Shown piece after piece: positions 1 to 7,328 of a DNA stretch of 9,589 bases (position 1 is its first letter; each line of letters begins with the position of its first letter). The notes beneath the pieces were generated by a model. It saw nothing but the letters and a program-made list of their open reading frames with translations. It did not search any database and had not been told where the DNA came from. Source of the DNA: an uncultured Mailhella sp. (lineage in GTDB: Bacteria; Desulfobacterota; Desulfovibrionia; Desulfovibrionales; Desulfovibrionaceae). Location: contig CAJTSU010000041.1 in assembly GCA_910579055.1 (NCBI GenBank), forward strand, positions 13,316 through 22,904, given 5' to 3'. The position numbers and the translations under genes are program-made.

Positions 1-430
1 TGTTGCTGTCGGCAGACGGCAGCAACGGAGCAGGCTGAACGTTCAGCGCCGTGCGGCGCGGCGGACTGATCCGGGAAGCTTCGCCCATATTGGCGTCGTT
101 GCGGCTCATCTGCGCCATCATCATGTCCGCAAGGCCGATGCCGCCCGCGTTGGCGACGCTTTTGGCGAGTTCCTGATCGTACATGGACATCCAGAACTCT
201 TCTTCCTTGCTCTTCATCAGCCCTTCCTTGGGAAGGGTAGCGCGCATCTGTTCCCACATCTTCTGGATGAAGATTGATTCAAAGCCTTCACAGGCCTGAC
301 GCATCTTCGCGCGTTTGGCTTCATCGTCAGCCCCGCCCTGCGCCAGATTTTCCGCCATGCCGCGCCGGGCGGCAAGCTCCTGCTGTTCCGCCGCGCCAAG
401 GGCGAGACGGGGGTCTATTCCGCTTTCCAT
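1..430 (-). CDS. flgJ: Flagellar rod-binding protein FlgJ, N-terminal part (cut by window edge)
   Basis: FlgJ binds the flagellar rod in the periplasm and helps its assembly; in many species it also carries a peptidoglycan hydrolase domain. The 143 visible codons read from ATG at 430. Residues about 45-110 match the rod-binding (Rod-binding, FlgJ N-terminal) family: an acidic/aromatic helix with FESIFIQKMWEQMR, then FWMSMYDQELAKS and GGIGLADMMMAQM. From about residue 115 a polar, proline-containing linker begins, and the frame runs open off position 1, so the C-terminus and any hydrolase domain are unseen. GGAGG lies 9 nt before the ATG, inside the last codons of flgI. The gene starts one base after the flgI stop, so the two are surely co-transcribed. 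The rod-binding domain is clear; the full length is unknown. Confidence 0.9.
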   Translation of the reverse strand, partial: MESGIDPRLALGAAEQQELAARRGMAENLAQGGADDEAKRAKMRQACEGFESIFIQKMWEQMRATLPKEGLMKSKEEEFWMSMYDQELAKSVANAGGIGLADMMMAQMSRNDANMGEASRISPPRRTALNVQPAPLLPSADSN

Positions 431-431
431 A

Positions 432-1559
432 TTAAATAACCTCCAAATCCGCGTACAGGGAGCCGGAAGCCTTGAGATTCTTCAGAATGGAAATGAGATC
501 GCGCGGGGCCGCGCCTATGGCATTGAGCCCGTCCACAAGCTCCTGAAGCGTGGCGCCTTCCACAAGATTGAGGTGACGGTTTTCTTCACGGGTTTCAATG
601 TCCGTGGCAGGCGTGACCACGGTAGTGCCGTTGCTGAAGGGGCCGGGCTGGGAAACCTGGGCGCTCTCCTGCACCGTTACCTGAAGATTGCCATGAGCCA
701 CGGCCACACGGGCGATGCGCACATCGCGCCCGATGACGATAGTGCCGGTTTTTTCATCCACCACGACCTTGGCCCGGTTTTCCGGCGTGACTTCCAGATT
801 TTCCACCGTGGCCAGCAGCGGCACAAGGTTCCCCTGATAGGCCGAAGGAACCCGGATTCGTATTGTGCTGATATCCGGCGCGCTGGCGTACTGGCCGCCC
901 ATGCTCTTGTTCAGGCGCTCCACAACCTGCTGAGTGGTGGAAAAGTCGGCAATCTGCATGTTCAGCGTGAGTTCCTGCTGTGAATTGAAGCTGAAGGGCA
1001 CTTCACGTTCCACAATGGCCCCGCCGGGAATACTCGCCACCGTAGTCGTATTCTTCTGGGAGCGGGCAGCCGCGCCGGTGGCGGAATAGCCGCCCACAAT
1101 GATCGCCCCCTGGGCCAGCGCGTAGATCTTCCCGTCCACCCCCTTGAGCGGCGTCTGGAGCAGCACGCCGCCCTGAAGGCTGGTGGCGCTGCCGATACTG
1201 GACACGGTGACGTCAATATTGGACCCCGCCTTGGCCGATACCGGAAGGTTCGCCGTAACCATGACCGAGGCCACGTTGCCCGCCTTCAGGTTGCGGCTGT
1301 CCACAGCCACGCCCATGCGTTCCATCATGTTTACCAGAGTTTCCCTGGTGAAGCTGTCCTTGGTGTCTCCAGTATTTCCCAGACCCACCACAAGGCCGTA
1401 CCCCACGAGCTGGTTACTGCGCACGCCGGAAAACGTGGCAATATCCTTGATGCGTACAGCCTCGGCCGAGCCGGGGAATACGAGGGGAAGCGCAAGACAC
1501 AGCGCGCTGAAGGCGACAACAATTCCGGATGCGAAACCGGGGCGGCGCGTCATGATCAT
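432..1559 (-). CDS. flgI: Flagellar P-ring protein FlgI
   Basis: FlgI is secreted to the periplasm and polymerises into the P-ring, the bushing around the flagellar rod in the peptidoglycan layer. The product is 375 aa, the normal family length. It opens with a Sec signal peptide: Arg-Arg near the start, a hydrophobic stretch, and a likely cleavage after GSAEA around residue 34. The hallmark mature N-terminus follows (VRIKDIATFSGVRSNQLVGYGLVVGLGNTGD), quoted here only by its key parts VRIKDIA, GYGLVVGLGNTGD. Further family blocks include NVASVMVTANLP, GGVLLQTPLKG and, near the C-terminus, GATLQELVDGLNAIGA. I chose ATG at 1559 because AGGAG lies 9 nt upstream; the frame also opens at 1610, but that start has no ribosome site and would put extra residues before the signal peptide. 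It is followed after one base by flgJ. The flgH gene that often precedes flgI is absent upstream. Confidence 0.96.
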   Translation of the reverse strand: MIMTRRPGFASGIVVAFSALCLALPLVFPGSAEAVRIKDIATFSGVRSNQLVGYGLVVGLGNTGDTKDSFTRETLVNMMERMGVAVDSRNLKAGNVASVMVTANLPVSAKAGSNIDVTVSSIGSATSLQGGVLLQTPLKGVDGKIYALAQGAIIVGGYSATGAAARSQKNTTTVASIPGGAIVEREVPFSFNSQQELTLNMQIADFSTTQQVVERLNKSMGGQYASAPDISTIRIRVPSAYQGNLVPLLATVENLEVTPENRAKVVVDEKTGTIVIGRDVRIARVAVAHGNLQVTVQESAQVSQPGPFSNGTTVVTPATDIETREENRHLNLVEGATLQELVDGLNAIGAAPRDLISILKNLKASGSLYADLEVI

Positions 1560-1618
1560 GACATTGCACTCCTGATAAAAATACCTGCAAATACGCAAGG
1601 TTAGTAACATTTACAGCC

Positions 1619-1644
1619 CGGAGGAAATTCCAGAACCTCCTCCG
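1619..1644 (-). other. Hairpin at the predicted 5' end of the flgI mRNA
   Basis: A 7-bp perfect inverted repeat (CGGAGGA / TCCTCCG, 12-nt loop) spans 1619-1625 and 1638-1644. With the sigma-54 promoter placed as below, transcription would start near 1645, so this stem would form at the very 5' end of the flgIJ message. Such stems can protect mRNA from decay. The structure is seen in the sequence; the role is inference. Confidence 0.4.
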
Positions 1645-1656
1645 TGTGGAGTGCTA

Positions 1657-1672
1657 TGCGAAGACCGTGCCA
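1657..1672 (-). promoter_or_regulatory. Sigma-54 (RpoN) promoter of flgIJ
   Basis: On the minus strand the sequence TGGCACGGTCTTCGCA matches the sigma-54 consensus TGGCACG-N4-TTGCA with one mismatch. It keeps the invariant GG at -24 and GC at -12, 10 bases apart. It lies about 98 bp before the chosen flgI start and points toward flgI. Flagellar rod, ring and hook genes are commonly RpoN-dependent in polar flagellates, needing an enhancer-binding activator, whose site would be expected upstream (above about 1720). The match is seen; activity is inferred. Confidence 0.75.
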
Positions 1673-1755
1673 AAACAGGCGGCAATCCCAACCACCTGCC
1701 GCTCCGCCCCCTGTCAGGTAAACGATTGAATGGCCCCAAAGGGCGAAGATGACGC

Positions 1756-1803
1756 GGCCAGCTTTTCCCTATACCCCACAGGGGAAAGCTGGCCTGTTTT
1801 TTC
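1756..1803 (+). terminator. Strong Rho-independent terminator, plus strand
   Basis: Arms at 1756-1769 and 1781-1794 form a 14-bp stem with one G-T wobble (GGCCAGCTTTTCCC against GGGGAAAGCTGGCC), an 11-nt loop and a run TGTTTTTTC just after it on the plus strand. On the minus strand no T-run follows, so it works rightwards. No plus-strand gene is visible to its left, because flgIJ run the other way. It may end antisense or small-RNA transcription, insulate the flagellar promoter region, or be left over from a lost gene. Confidence 0.75.
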
Positions 1804-2221
1804 TGGAATCGTTCTCTGATTGTAAAAACGAATGGCTCTGTTTCAGCATAGTGTTGAAACTATTCTTGACCACCGCAGGCGCGAACGTAGCGAACATGGA
1901 GCGACGCCCCCGCTGCATGGTCATGCGGCATAGAGCGGAGGCATGGAGTGCGAGCGCGGCGTTCTCCGCGCAAAACGCAAGCGAGAGCGAGTATCGGCAA
2001 AGCCGATCGAACGTCATCAGGAGGTCGCGGAACGCAGCCTTTGGGCGGCGCAGCCGCACGAAGGCGCAAGGGATCCGGCCGTGGACATATATTGCTTTAT
2101 CTCTGCTGTCGCCATTCGCAAGCTCCTTCGTCGCCTCACGACTGCCGTTGCGGCAATGAATATTGCCGCCTGTGCCGTAGTAAAAATACACATCACGCAC
2201 AGCGTCATCAATGCAGTTCTA
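1804..2221. other. Gene-free GC-rich stretch with many short repeated motifs
   Basis: I see no credible gene in these roughly 420 bp. Reading frames are open on both strands (minus 1769-2200, plus 1943 onward), but neither product shows a recognisable domain, ribosome site or sensible start. From about 1870 to 2080 the DNA is GC-rich and littered with recurring GCGA/GCGAAC words (for example GCGAACGTAGCGAAC and AGCGAGAGCGAG) and small palindromes such as CGGCAAAGCCG and GCGGCGCAGCCGC. At 2150-2169 there is a perfect 8-bp inverted repeat, GCGGCAAT and ATTGCCGC around a 4-nt loop. It may be a dispersed genomic repeat or mobile-element debris. Confidence 0.5.
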
Positions 2222-2362
2222 CTACTGAACCAAACAAATATGTTCTTCCACCAAAGCAACTACCTCGTCTTTATTCATCACCCGATGTCCGGCAAATGCC
2301 TCGGTCTTCAGATGAGAAAGGAACGATTCCACACAAGCATTATCCAAGCAGTTCCCTTTAAT
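2222..2362 (-). pseudogene. IS3-family transposase (OrfB) remnant
   Basis: On the minus strand, codons from 2359 down to the TAG at 2224-2222 read KGNCLDNACVESFLSHLKTE followed by AFAGHRVMNKDEVVALVEEHI. This is the highly conserved last catalytic block of IS3/IS150-type DDE integrases; the Glu of CVESF is the final E of the DDE triad. The usual continuation with the YNxxR region is missing: the frame hits TAG straight after the VEEHI helix. The first two catalytic Asp residues and the 5' end are gone too, because a stop and unrelated sequence lie beyond about 2405. About 45 codons remain of an expected 280 or so, so the element is dead. Assignment of the 2360-2404 part is uncertain. Confidence 0.82.
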
Positions 2363-2404
2363 GCGAGCTTTATAATCGATCTCCATCCTAATGCGAGCAA
2401 TATA

Positions 2405-2731
2405 GTTGAATTAGCTACCTGTGTATGTGCCCGCTGGAAAATAGAAAATGAGACTTTTAATGTGCTCAAGAATAAAAGCTATCATCTTGAACACAACTTT
2501 GGCTATGGCAAGCAGACTCTTTCCAGTGTGCTGGTTGCGCTGAACCTCATTGCCTTTAGCCTTCACGCGGCATGTGATGCCTGTGAACCCGATTGGCAAA
2601 AAGCAAGAGAAATATGCGGCGTGCGAAACAGAATATTTAATATCCTCTGGAGTTTGACGGCATACCTTGGGTTTCCAACATGGCGCGCTTTTCTGAAAAT
2701 GGTAGCCACAAGCCGTCCACCGCCCCCTTGA
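2405..2731 (+). pseudogene. C-terminal remnant of a DDE transposase (IS4-like)
   Basis: From about 2420 to the TGA at 2729 the plus strand reads CARWKIENETFNVLKNKSYH and then LEHNFGYGKQTLSSVLVALNL. This matches the end of DDE transposases of the IS4/DDE_Tnp_1 kind: Arg-Trp-x-x-Glu-Asn carries the last catalytic Glu, and a hydrophobic helix follows. The tail (RNRIFNILWSLTAYLGFPTW) also resembles these proteins. The catalytic Asp residues and some 300 upstream codons are missing. The frame stays open upstream to 1943, but that stretch is unrelated DNA and crosses the opposite-strand IS3 scrap. The exact IS family is not certain; that it is a transposase fragment is fairly clear. Confidence 0.72.
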
Positions 2732-2834
2732 AAATTTTGGCAAAAAACGACTGAAAAGTGCTCGTCTAAACAAAATGAGAATTGCTGGGGGTATATCATT
2801 GCACCTTTCTGACGGGGGGCAGAAGTTTTTATGA

Positions 2835-3169
2835 AGCGGACGCTCTGAATTGTCAAAAAGAGATTGCCGGGAAAGCAATAAAAAAGGAACGTATTACGTT
2901 CTGACTATGAAGGGCAACCATCCTGAGAGACACACAATGAAATCAAGCTCTATATGGATGTTTTTGCGCAAGGTACAGCGCCAGCTATCGAAACTGATTA
3001 TGAAAAAGTTCATGGACGCATAGAGCAAAGAGGATTTTGGCTGAAGACAGAAATTGACTGGTTGGAATCCAAAGATGATTGGCCGGGGCTCAAAAGCCTT
3101 GCATGGTGGAAGGGACACGGGAATCCCCATATGGAGCCTTACAGAGCACCACATGCCGTTATTACATAA
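2835..3169 (+). pseudogene. ISAs1-family transposase remnant, frameshifted
   Basis: Three frames together give an ISAs1 (H-repeat-like) transposase segment. First DALNCQKEIAGKAI (from about 2839), then, after a frameshift near 2885, GTYYVLTMKGNHPE, and after another near 2930, HNEIKLYMDVF. The last continues to YEKVHGRIEQRGFW and DDWPGLKSL. In this family the QKEIA, ALKGNQ, HGRIExR and WPGL blocks occur in this order. The N-terminus and the rest of the C-terminus are missing, and a TAA ends the frame at 3169. The last frame alone could be mistaken for a 71-aa gene starting at 2954. The decay means it cannot be active. Confidence 0.8.
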
Positions 3170-3248
3170 GCAGTTTTGAAAAAAAGGATACTGGTAAGGT
3201 GGCGGATGCGATATGCGGACATTAGCTTGGATGATAGTGAGAGATGAG

Positions 3249-3277
3249 TTGTCAAGAGGAAATTTTTTCGCTATGAA
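3249..3277 (+). promoter_or_regulatory. Sigma-70-type promoter of the methyltransferase operon
   Basis: TTGTCA (3249-3254; 5 of 6 consensus bases) is followed after exactly 17 bp by TATGAA (3272-3277; 4 of 6). The spacer holds a TTTTTT run. Transcription would start near 3284, about 18 nt before the ATG at 3302, leaving a very short leader. It is the best candidate in the gap between the ISAs1 scrap and the operon. No clear operator palindrome overlaps it. Confidence 0.55.
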
Positions 3278-3301
3278 ATACTGTTCAGTGCAGGTTTCTT
3301 C

Positions 3302-4393
3302 ATGAAAAGTAGCCCCGAATCAACACTGTGTTCTTCCTCTGTCACCCTGTCCGCTGTGGATTTTTTCTGCGGGGCCGGAGGCATGACTAATGGGCTTCGT
3401 CTAGCGGGCATTCATGTGCTCGCGGGAATCGATAATGAGGAACAGTGCAGACAATCTTACGAACATAATAATAAGCCTGCAAAATTTCTTGGTTACGACG
3501 TTGCAAAACTCAGCTGTGAACATCTGGATCAGGAGCTGAATCTTAAAGTTGACGATCCGTTTCTTGTGTTTGCTGGATGCAGCCCCTGCCAATATTGGAG
3601 CAAGATTCAGACTTCACGGAAAAAAAATGAATCAACGGCCTTTTTGTTGAAAGAATTCCAACGTTTTGTGCAATTCTTTCTCCCGGGGTTTATCATTATA
3701 GAAAACGTTCCCGGCCTGATGACCAATGCTCAAAGTTATCTTCCTTGTTTTTTGAAGTTTTTAAAGGAAAATGGTTATAGCTATGCGCATAATGTCATCA
3801 ACGCCCAGTTCTATGGCGTACCGCAGCACAGACGTCGCTATCTGTTGATTGCCTCCCGACATGTTTCCGCAGTGTCTTTGCCTGCTCCTGAGAAAAAAAT
3901 CCGCGATGTTGCTTCCGTGCTTGGAGTAACTAACGGCTTTCCTTCCATTCCAGCGGGGCATATCGATACCACTGCATTCATGCATACTGCGGCGGCGCTT
4001 TCTGAAAAGAATCTGCGGCGTATCCGCATGACACCTCATGACGGCGGTACGAGAACAGCTTGGAAGGATGATCCCGAATTGCAGATCAATGCCTACCGAA
4101 GAAAGGATGAATGTTTTCTGGATGTGTACGGTCGCATGTTCTGGAAAAAGCCTGCCCCCACCATTACCACCCGTTTCAATAGCCTTTCCAACGGACGTTT
4201 CGGGCACCCTGATGAAGACAGGGCTATTTCCCTGCGTGAAGGAGCGGTGCTGCAGAGTTTTTCCCTTGATTATCAATTTATTTCTTCCAATATGAATGCC
4301 GTTGCCCGTCAGATAGGCAACGCCGTCCCCCCTGAGCTTGCAAAGCGAATAGGGCAACATCTTCTGAGGATGGTAGCACATGGCAACGTTTAA
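3302..4393 (+). CDS. DNA (cytosine-5-)-methyltransferase
   Basis: This enzyme transfers a methyl group from S-adenosylmethionine to C5 of cytosine within a specific DNA site. All main motifs of the Dcm/M.HhaI family are present in order: motif I DFFCGAGGMTNGL (residues 20-32, SAM binding), an acidic residue after strand 2 (D44), motif IV GCSPCQ with catalytic Cys96, motif VI ENV (134-136), motif VIII PQHRRRY (174-180), a target-recognition region of about 130 residues, motif IX around RE 312-313, and motif X GNAVPP (339-344). At 363 aa it is a normal length and looks active. The ribosome site is weak (AGG 7 nt before ATG 3302), but no other start keeps motif I. The stop overlaps the next gene by 14 nt. 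The recognition site cannot be read from sequence. Its role is probably self-marking for the linked ATPase/receiver genes; no Vsr or nuclease partner is present. Confidence 0.95.
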   Translation: MKSSPESTLCSSSVTLSAVDFFCGAGGMTNGLRLAGIHVLAGIDNEEQCRQSYEHNNKPAKFLGYDVAKLSCEHLDQELNLKVDDPFLVFAGCSPCQYWSKIQTSRKKNESTAFLLKEFQRFVQFFLPGFIIIENVPGLMTNAQSYLPCFLKFLKENGYSYAHNVINAQFYGVPQHRRRYLLIASRHVSAVSLPAPEKKIRDVASVLGVTNGFPSIPAGHIDTTAFMHTAAALSEKNLRRIRMTPHDGGTRTAWKDDPELQINAYRRKDECFLDVYGRMFWKKPAPTITTRFNSLSNGRFGHPDEDRAISLREGAVLQSFSLDYQFISSNMNAVARQIGNAVPPELAKRIGQHLLRMVAHGNV

Positions 4394-7328
4394 AACACGA
4401 GCCCGGGCACTTGATATGCTCGGCCGTCAGCAGATTGCCGGTCTACCCACGGCCATCAGCGAACTTTTTAAAAACGCTCATGATGCCTATGCCGACCACG
4501 CGGAAATCGATTACTACCGTACCGATGGCCTTTTCGTTCTGCGTGACGACGGCTTGGGTATGACGAAAGAAGAATTTTTTCAGCGCTGGCTTACCCTTGG
4601 CACGGAAAGTAAGATGCGGGTCAAAGGTGTCGTACCTCCTCCTTCGGCCCCGGATAAGACCCCCCGCCCCATGCTGGGAGAAAAAGGCGTGGGCAGACTT
4701 GCCATTGCCATCATCGGCCCTCAGGTGTTGGTTCTTTCCCGTGCGGTACGCAAGGAGAAAAGGCACGATCTTGTTGCGGCGTTCATTCACTGGGGACTGT
4801 TTGAATGTCCTGGTCTCGACTTAGACGACATAGAAATTCCTGTACGGCTCTTCTCTGGAAGTACGATGCCTTCCCGGGAGGAAATCAGGGACATGGTGAA
4901 TGTCGTCCGCCGCAATGTCGAACGTCTGAAAAATCGTATTCCTGAAGAGAATGCCCGAGCGATCCTGACGGATCTGGAAAATTTTGACATCGACCCGCAG
5001 GAAATAGATGCCTATGTTCCTTCGCTCTGCCTTACCGGAGAAGGGCACGGCACACACTTCATCATCAGCCCAGCATCGGAGATTCTGCAGCAGGATATTG
5101 ATGCCCAAAATGTCGACGGGGCCACAAATCTTGTCCGGATGCTGGGCGGCTTTACCAATACCATGACGCCGGGGCATGCAGAGCCTGTCATTCAGGTGGC
5201 GTTTCGGGACCATAAGACGGATGACGACCCGGGAAAAAATCTCATTGACCCCGAGCAGTTTTTTACGCCGAAGGAATTTTTGAATGCGGATCACCGTATT
5301 TGCGGTGACTTTGATGAGTACGGACAGTTTAAAGGCACGGTGGAGGTGTACGGCAAGACGTATCAGGGCCATGTCATTTCCTGGAAGAACGGTCGCGGCC
5401 TGCCTACCCGCTGTGGTCCGTTCCGCATCGAGTTTGCCAATGTACAGGGAATGCAAAGGGAAACTTTATTATCGATTGAGGATTGGGGAGATTTAATTCA
5501 GAAGATGAATGCATATGGCGGTCTTTATATTTATCGAGATGGTATACGCATTCTTCCCTATGGGAATACGGATTATGACTGGATTGACATAGAAAAAAAT
5601 AGAACAAAAAGTGCCAAATATTACTTTTTTTCTTTCCGACGTATGTTCGGTGTGGTAACTATCAGCCGGGAGAAAAATACAAATCTTGTGGAAAAGGCCG
5701 GGCGTGAAGGTTTTCGTGAAAATGAAGCCTATCGGCAGTTTCGTGATATTCTAAAGAACTTTTTTTTACAGCTGGCAGCTGATTTCTTTAGAGAAGATTC
5801 TTCAGATACTTATTTTTTAGAAATGAAAGAGGAACTTACTCGAAGAGATGAAATCCGCAAAAAACGAGAAAAGCTAGCGAAAGGAAAACGTGAAAAATTA
5901 GCGAAGGAGCTGGAGCAGTTTTTCAGGGGCTATGATAACAGTGGGCCGCATGATTCCATAAAAAATATTCTTACGGAAGTAAAAACAGAACTTTACGCTC
6001 TTGCTCATGAAAGTGACGCATATTTGGCTGCAGAAAAGTTTTTGCAGATAGAAGAGGACGCACGCAAGCAGATAGATACTCTTGAGGATAAGTATCGCAT
6101 TATCCGACCACGTGGAGTGGGACTTACGAAGCGTCTGGAAAAAGAGTGGAATGTCTACACGGAAGCCTTTGCGAATTTACAGCGCTCTGTTTTTGATGCT
6201 GCGCGTCGAGAACTAGAACAGCTGATAAGTAGTGAGGCTCAACAGGCCAGGGTATTACTTGACCGAAGAATTAGGGTAAAGCGAGCCATTGATTCTCTTT
6301 CCGAAGAAACACGGAAGACCACAGCTCAAGAAAAAAAGTCGACGACGGAAACAGCTGACGAAGTATTGCAGAAAGTCGTTGCGGAGACAAAAGCGAGTGC
6401 AAAACGTATAGCTGTTGTTCTGGCTGCGGTCTCCTCCGATTTTGCCAGACTTGATATTTCCAGGATGACGGATAGCGAAGTCGTGGAGTCCCGTACCCGT
6501 CTGGAACAGCGTCTGATAGACACCCGCCAGAAAGAATGTGACCGGCTTCAGTCCATTCGCGGACAGCTAGAAGCGGTGGACGTGAAAGGCGGCGGGCTGT
6601 TGGATCAGATAGAAGCGGTGGAACAGCGCGCCGTTGAACTGGAAGCACAGGCAGGGCTGGATCTTCAGCTGACGCAACTAGGGATGGCCATAGAAATCAT
6701 CAACCACGAATTTAATGCCAGTATTTTGGCCGTGCGCGATAACCTGCGCAGGCTTAAAAGCTGGGCGGACGTCAACCCTAGTCTGGAACAGCTGTATCAG
6801 AACATCAGGAACAGCTTTGACCATCTCGATGGATATCTCGGGCTTTTTACCCCGTTGCATCGGCGACTGTACAGAAAGGCAATCGTTATCCGGGGAACGG
6901 ACATCTACGCATTTCTGTCCGACCTTTTTCAAGAACGTTTTAACCGTCATCAGGTACAGCTCGTTGCTACGCCTGCCTTCGAGAAGACAGAAATTATGGG
7001 CTACCCCTCATCGTTCTATCCGGTTTTCGTCAATCTGGTGGACAATGCCATATTCTGGGTAAAAGACAGACCGGAACGGGTCATTACTCTAGGAGCTCTG
7101 GACGGCGGTGTGCTTACCGTTCGAGATACCGGCCCGGGCATACCCCTGCGTGACCGGGAATCGGTATTTGAGCTGGGCTTCTCTCGTAAGCCGGGCGGGC
7201 GCGGCATGGGCTTATATATTTCTAGGGAGGTTCTGCGTAAAATCGATTACGACTTGAAACTTTATCCTTCCGAATCCGGCACTGAATTTTATATTCTCCC
7301 CCATAAAGATAAGGAAGAAAGCATATGA
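4380..7328 (+). CDS. Large two-headed GHKL protein: MORC/Hsp90-like ATPase fused to histidine-kinase-like ATPase
   Basis: The 982-aa product carries two Bergerat-fold ATP sites. N-terminal module: N-box ELFKNAHDAYA (28-38), G1 DDGLGM (56-61) and G2 GEKGVGR (100-106), as in Hsp90/MutL/MORC-type ATPases (HATPase_c_3). Residues about 480-760 are rich in Lys, Glu and Arg and look coiled coil. C-terminal module: an H-box-like INHEFN with His776, N-box NLVDNA (885-890), G1 DTGPGI (916-921) and G2 GRGMGL (940-945), as in sensor histidine kinases. No membrane segment or signal peptide is visible, so it is cytosolic. The ATG at 4380 lies inside the methyltransferase end (14-nt overlap), with GAGG 10 nt upstream, and the stop overlaps the next start by 4 nt. 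A following receiver-domain gene makes a phosphorelay plausible, but kinase activity is inferred. MORC-like GHKL ATPases near DNA methylases are a known theme of prokaryotic restriction-type loci. The middle (about 5460-6450) is more AT-rich than both ends. Confidence 0.9.
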   Translation: MATFKTRARALDMLGRQQIAGLPTAISELFKNAHDAYADHAEIDYYRTDGLFVLRDDGLGMTKEEFFQRWLTLGTESKMRVKGVVPPPSAPDKTPRPMLGEKGVGRLAIAIIGPQVLVLSRAVRKEKRHDLVAAFIHWGLFECPGLDLDDIEIPVRLFSGSTMPSREEIRDMVNVVRRNVERLKNRIPEENARAILTDLENFDIDPQEIDAYVPSLCLTGEGHGTHFIISPASEILQQDIDAQNVDGATNLVRMLGGFTNTMTPGHAEPVIQVAFRDHKTDDDPGKNLIDPEQFFTPKEFLNADHRICGDFDEYGQFKGTVEVYGKTYQGHVISWKNGRGLPTRCGPFRIEFANVQGMQRETLLSIEDWGDLIQKMNAYGGLYIYRDGIRILPYGNTDYDWIDIEKNRTKSAKYYFFSFRRMFGVVTISREKNTNLVEKAGREGFRENEAYRQFRDILKNFFLQLAADFFREDSSDTYFLEMKEELTRRDEIRKKREKLAKGKREKLAKELEQFFRGYDNSGPHDSIKNILTEVKTELYALAHESDAYLAAEKFLQIEEDARKQIDTLEDKYRIIRPRGVGLTKRLEKEWNVYTEAFANLQRSVFDAARRELEQLISSEAQQARVLLDRRIRVKRAIDSLSEETRKTTAQEKKSTTETADEVLQKVVAETKASAKRIAVVLAAVSSDFARLDISRMTDSEVVESRTRLEQRLIDTRQKECDRLQSIRGQLEAVDVKGGGLLDQIEAVEQRAVELEAQAGLDLQLTQLGMAIEIINHEFNASILAVRDNLRRLKSWADVNPSLEQLYQNIRNSFDHLDGYLGLFTPLHRRLYRKAIVIRGTDIYAFLSDLFQERFNRHQVQLVATPAFEKTEIMGYPSSFYPVFVNLVDNAIFWVKDRPERVITLGALDGGVLTVRDTGPGIPLRDRESVFELGFSRKPGGRGMGLYISREVLRKIDYDLKLYPSESGTEFYILPHKDKEESI

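Noticed and set aside
315..983. 222-codon plus-strand reading frame opposite flgI and flgJ
   Set aside because: It is antisense to two clear flagellar genes whose protein families are unmistakable, and its product shows no domain.
1560..1610. Upstream flgI start at 1610
   Set aside because: No ribosome site precedes it, and it would add 17 residues before a normal signal peptide; ATG 1559 has AGGAG at good spacing.
1645..1755. 6S-like or other named small RNA upstream of flgI
   Set aside because: Some inverted repeats such as GGCGGCA/TGCCGC are present, but no conserved core of 6S, SRP RNA or tmRNA could be matched.
1769..2200. 143-codon minus-strand gene
   Set aside because: It crosses the strong terminator hairpin and the GC-rich repeat stretch and has no recognisable domain or ribosome site.
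1943..2731. 262-codon plus-strand gene from 1943
   Set aside because: Only the part after about 2405 resembles a protein (a transposase end). The first half overlaps an IS3 remnant on the other strand and repeat-rich DNA.
2954..3169. A stand-alone 71-aa gene
   Set aside because: Its sequence continues an ISAs1 transposase from other frames upstream, so it is a piece of a pseudogene.
3761..4381. 206-codon minus-strand frame
   Set aside because: It lies fully antisense to the methyltransferase, which carries all family motifs.
4821..5456. 211-codon minus-strand frame
   Set aside because: It is a shadow of the GHKL ATPase gene and shows no domain.
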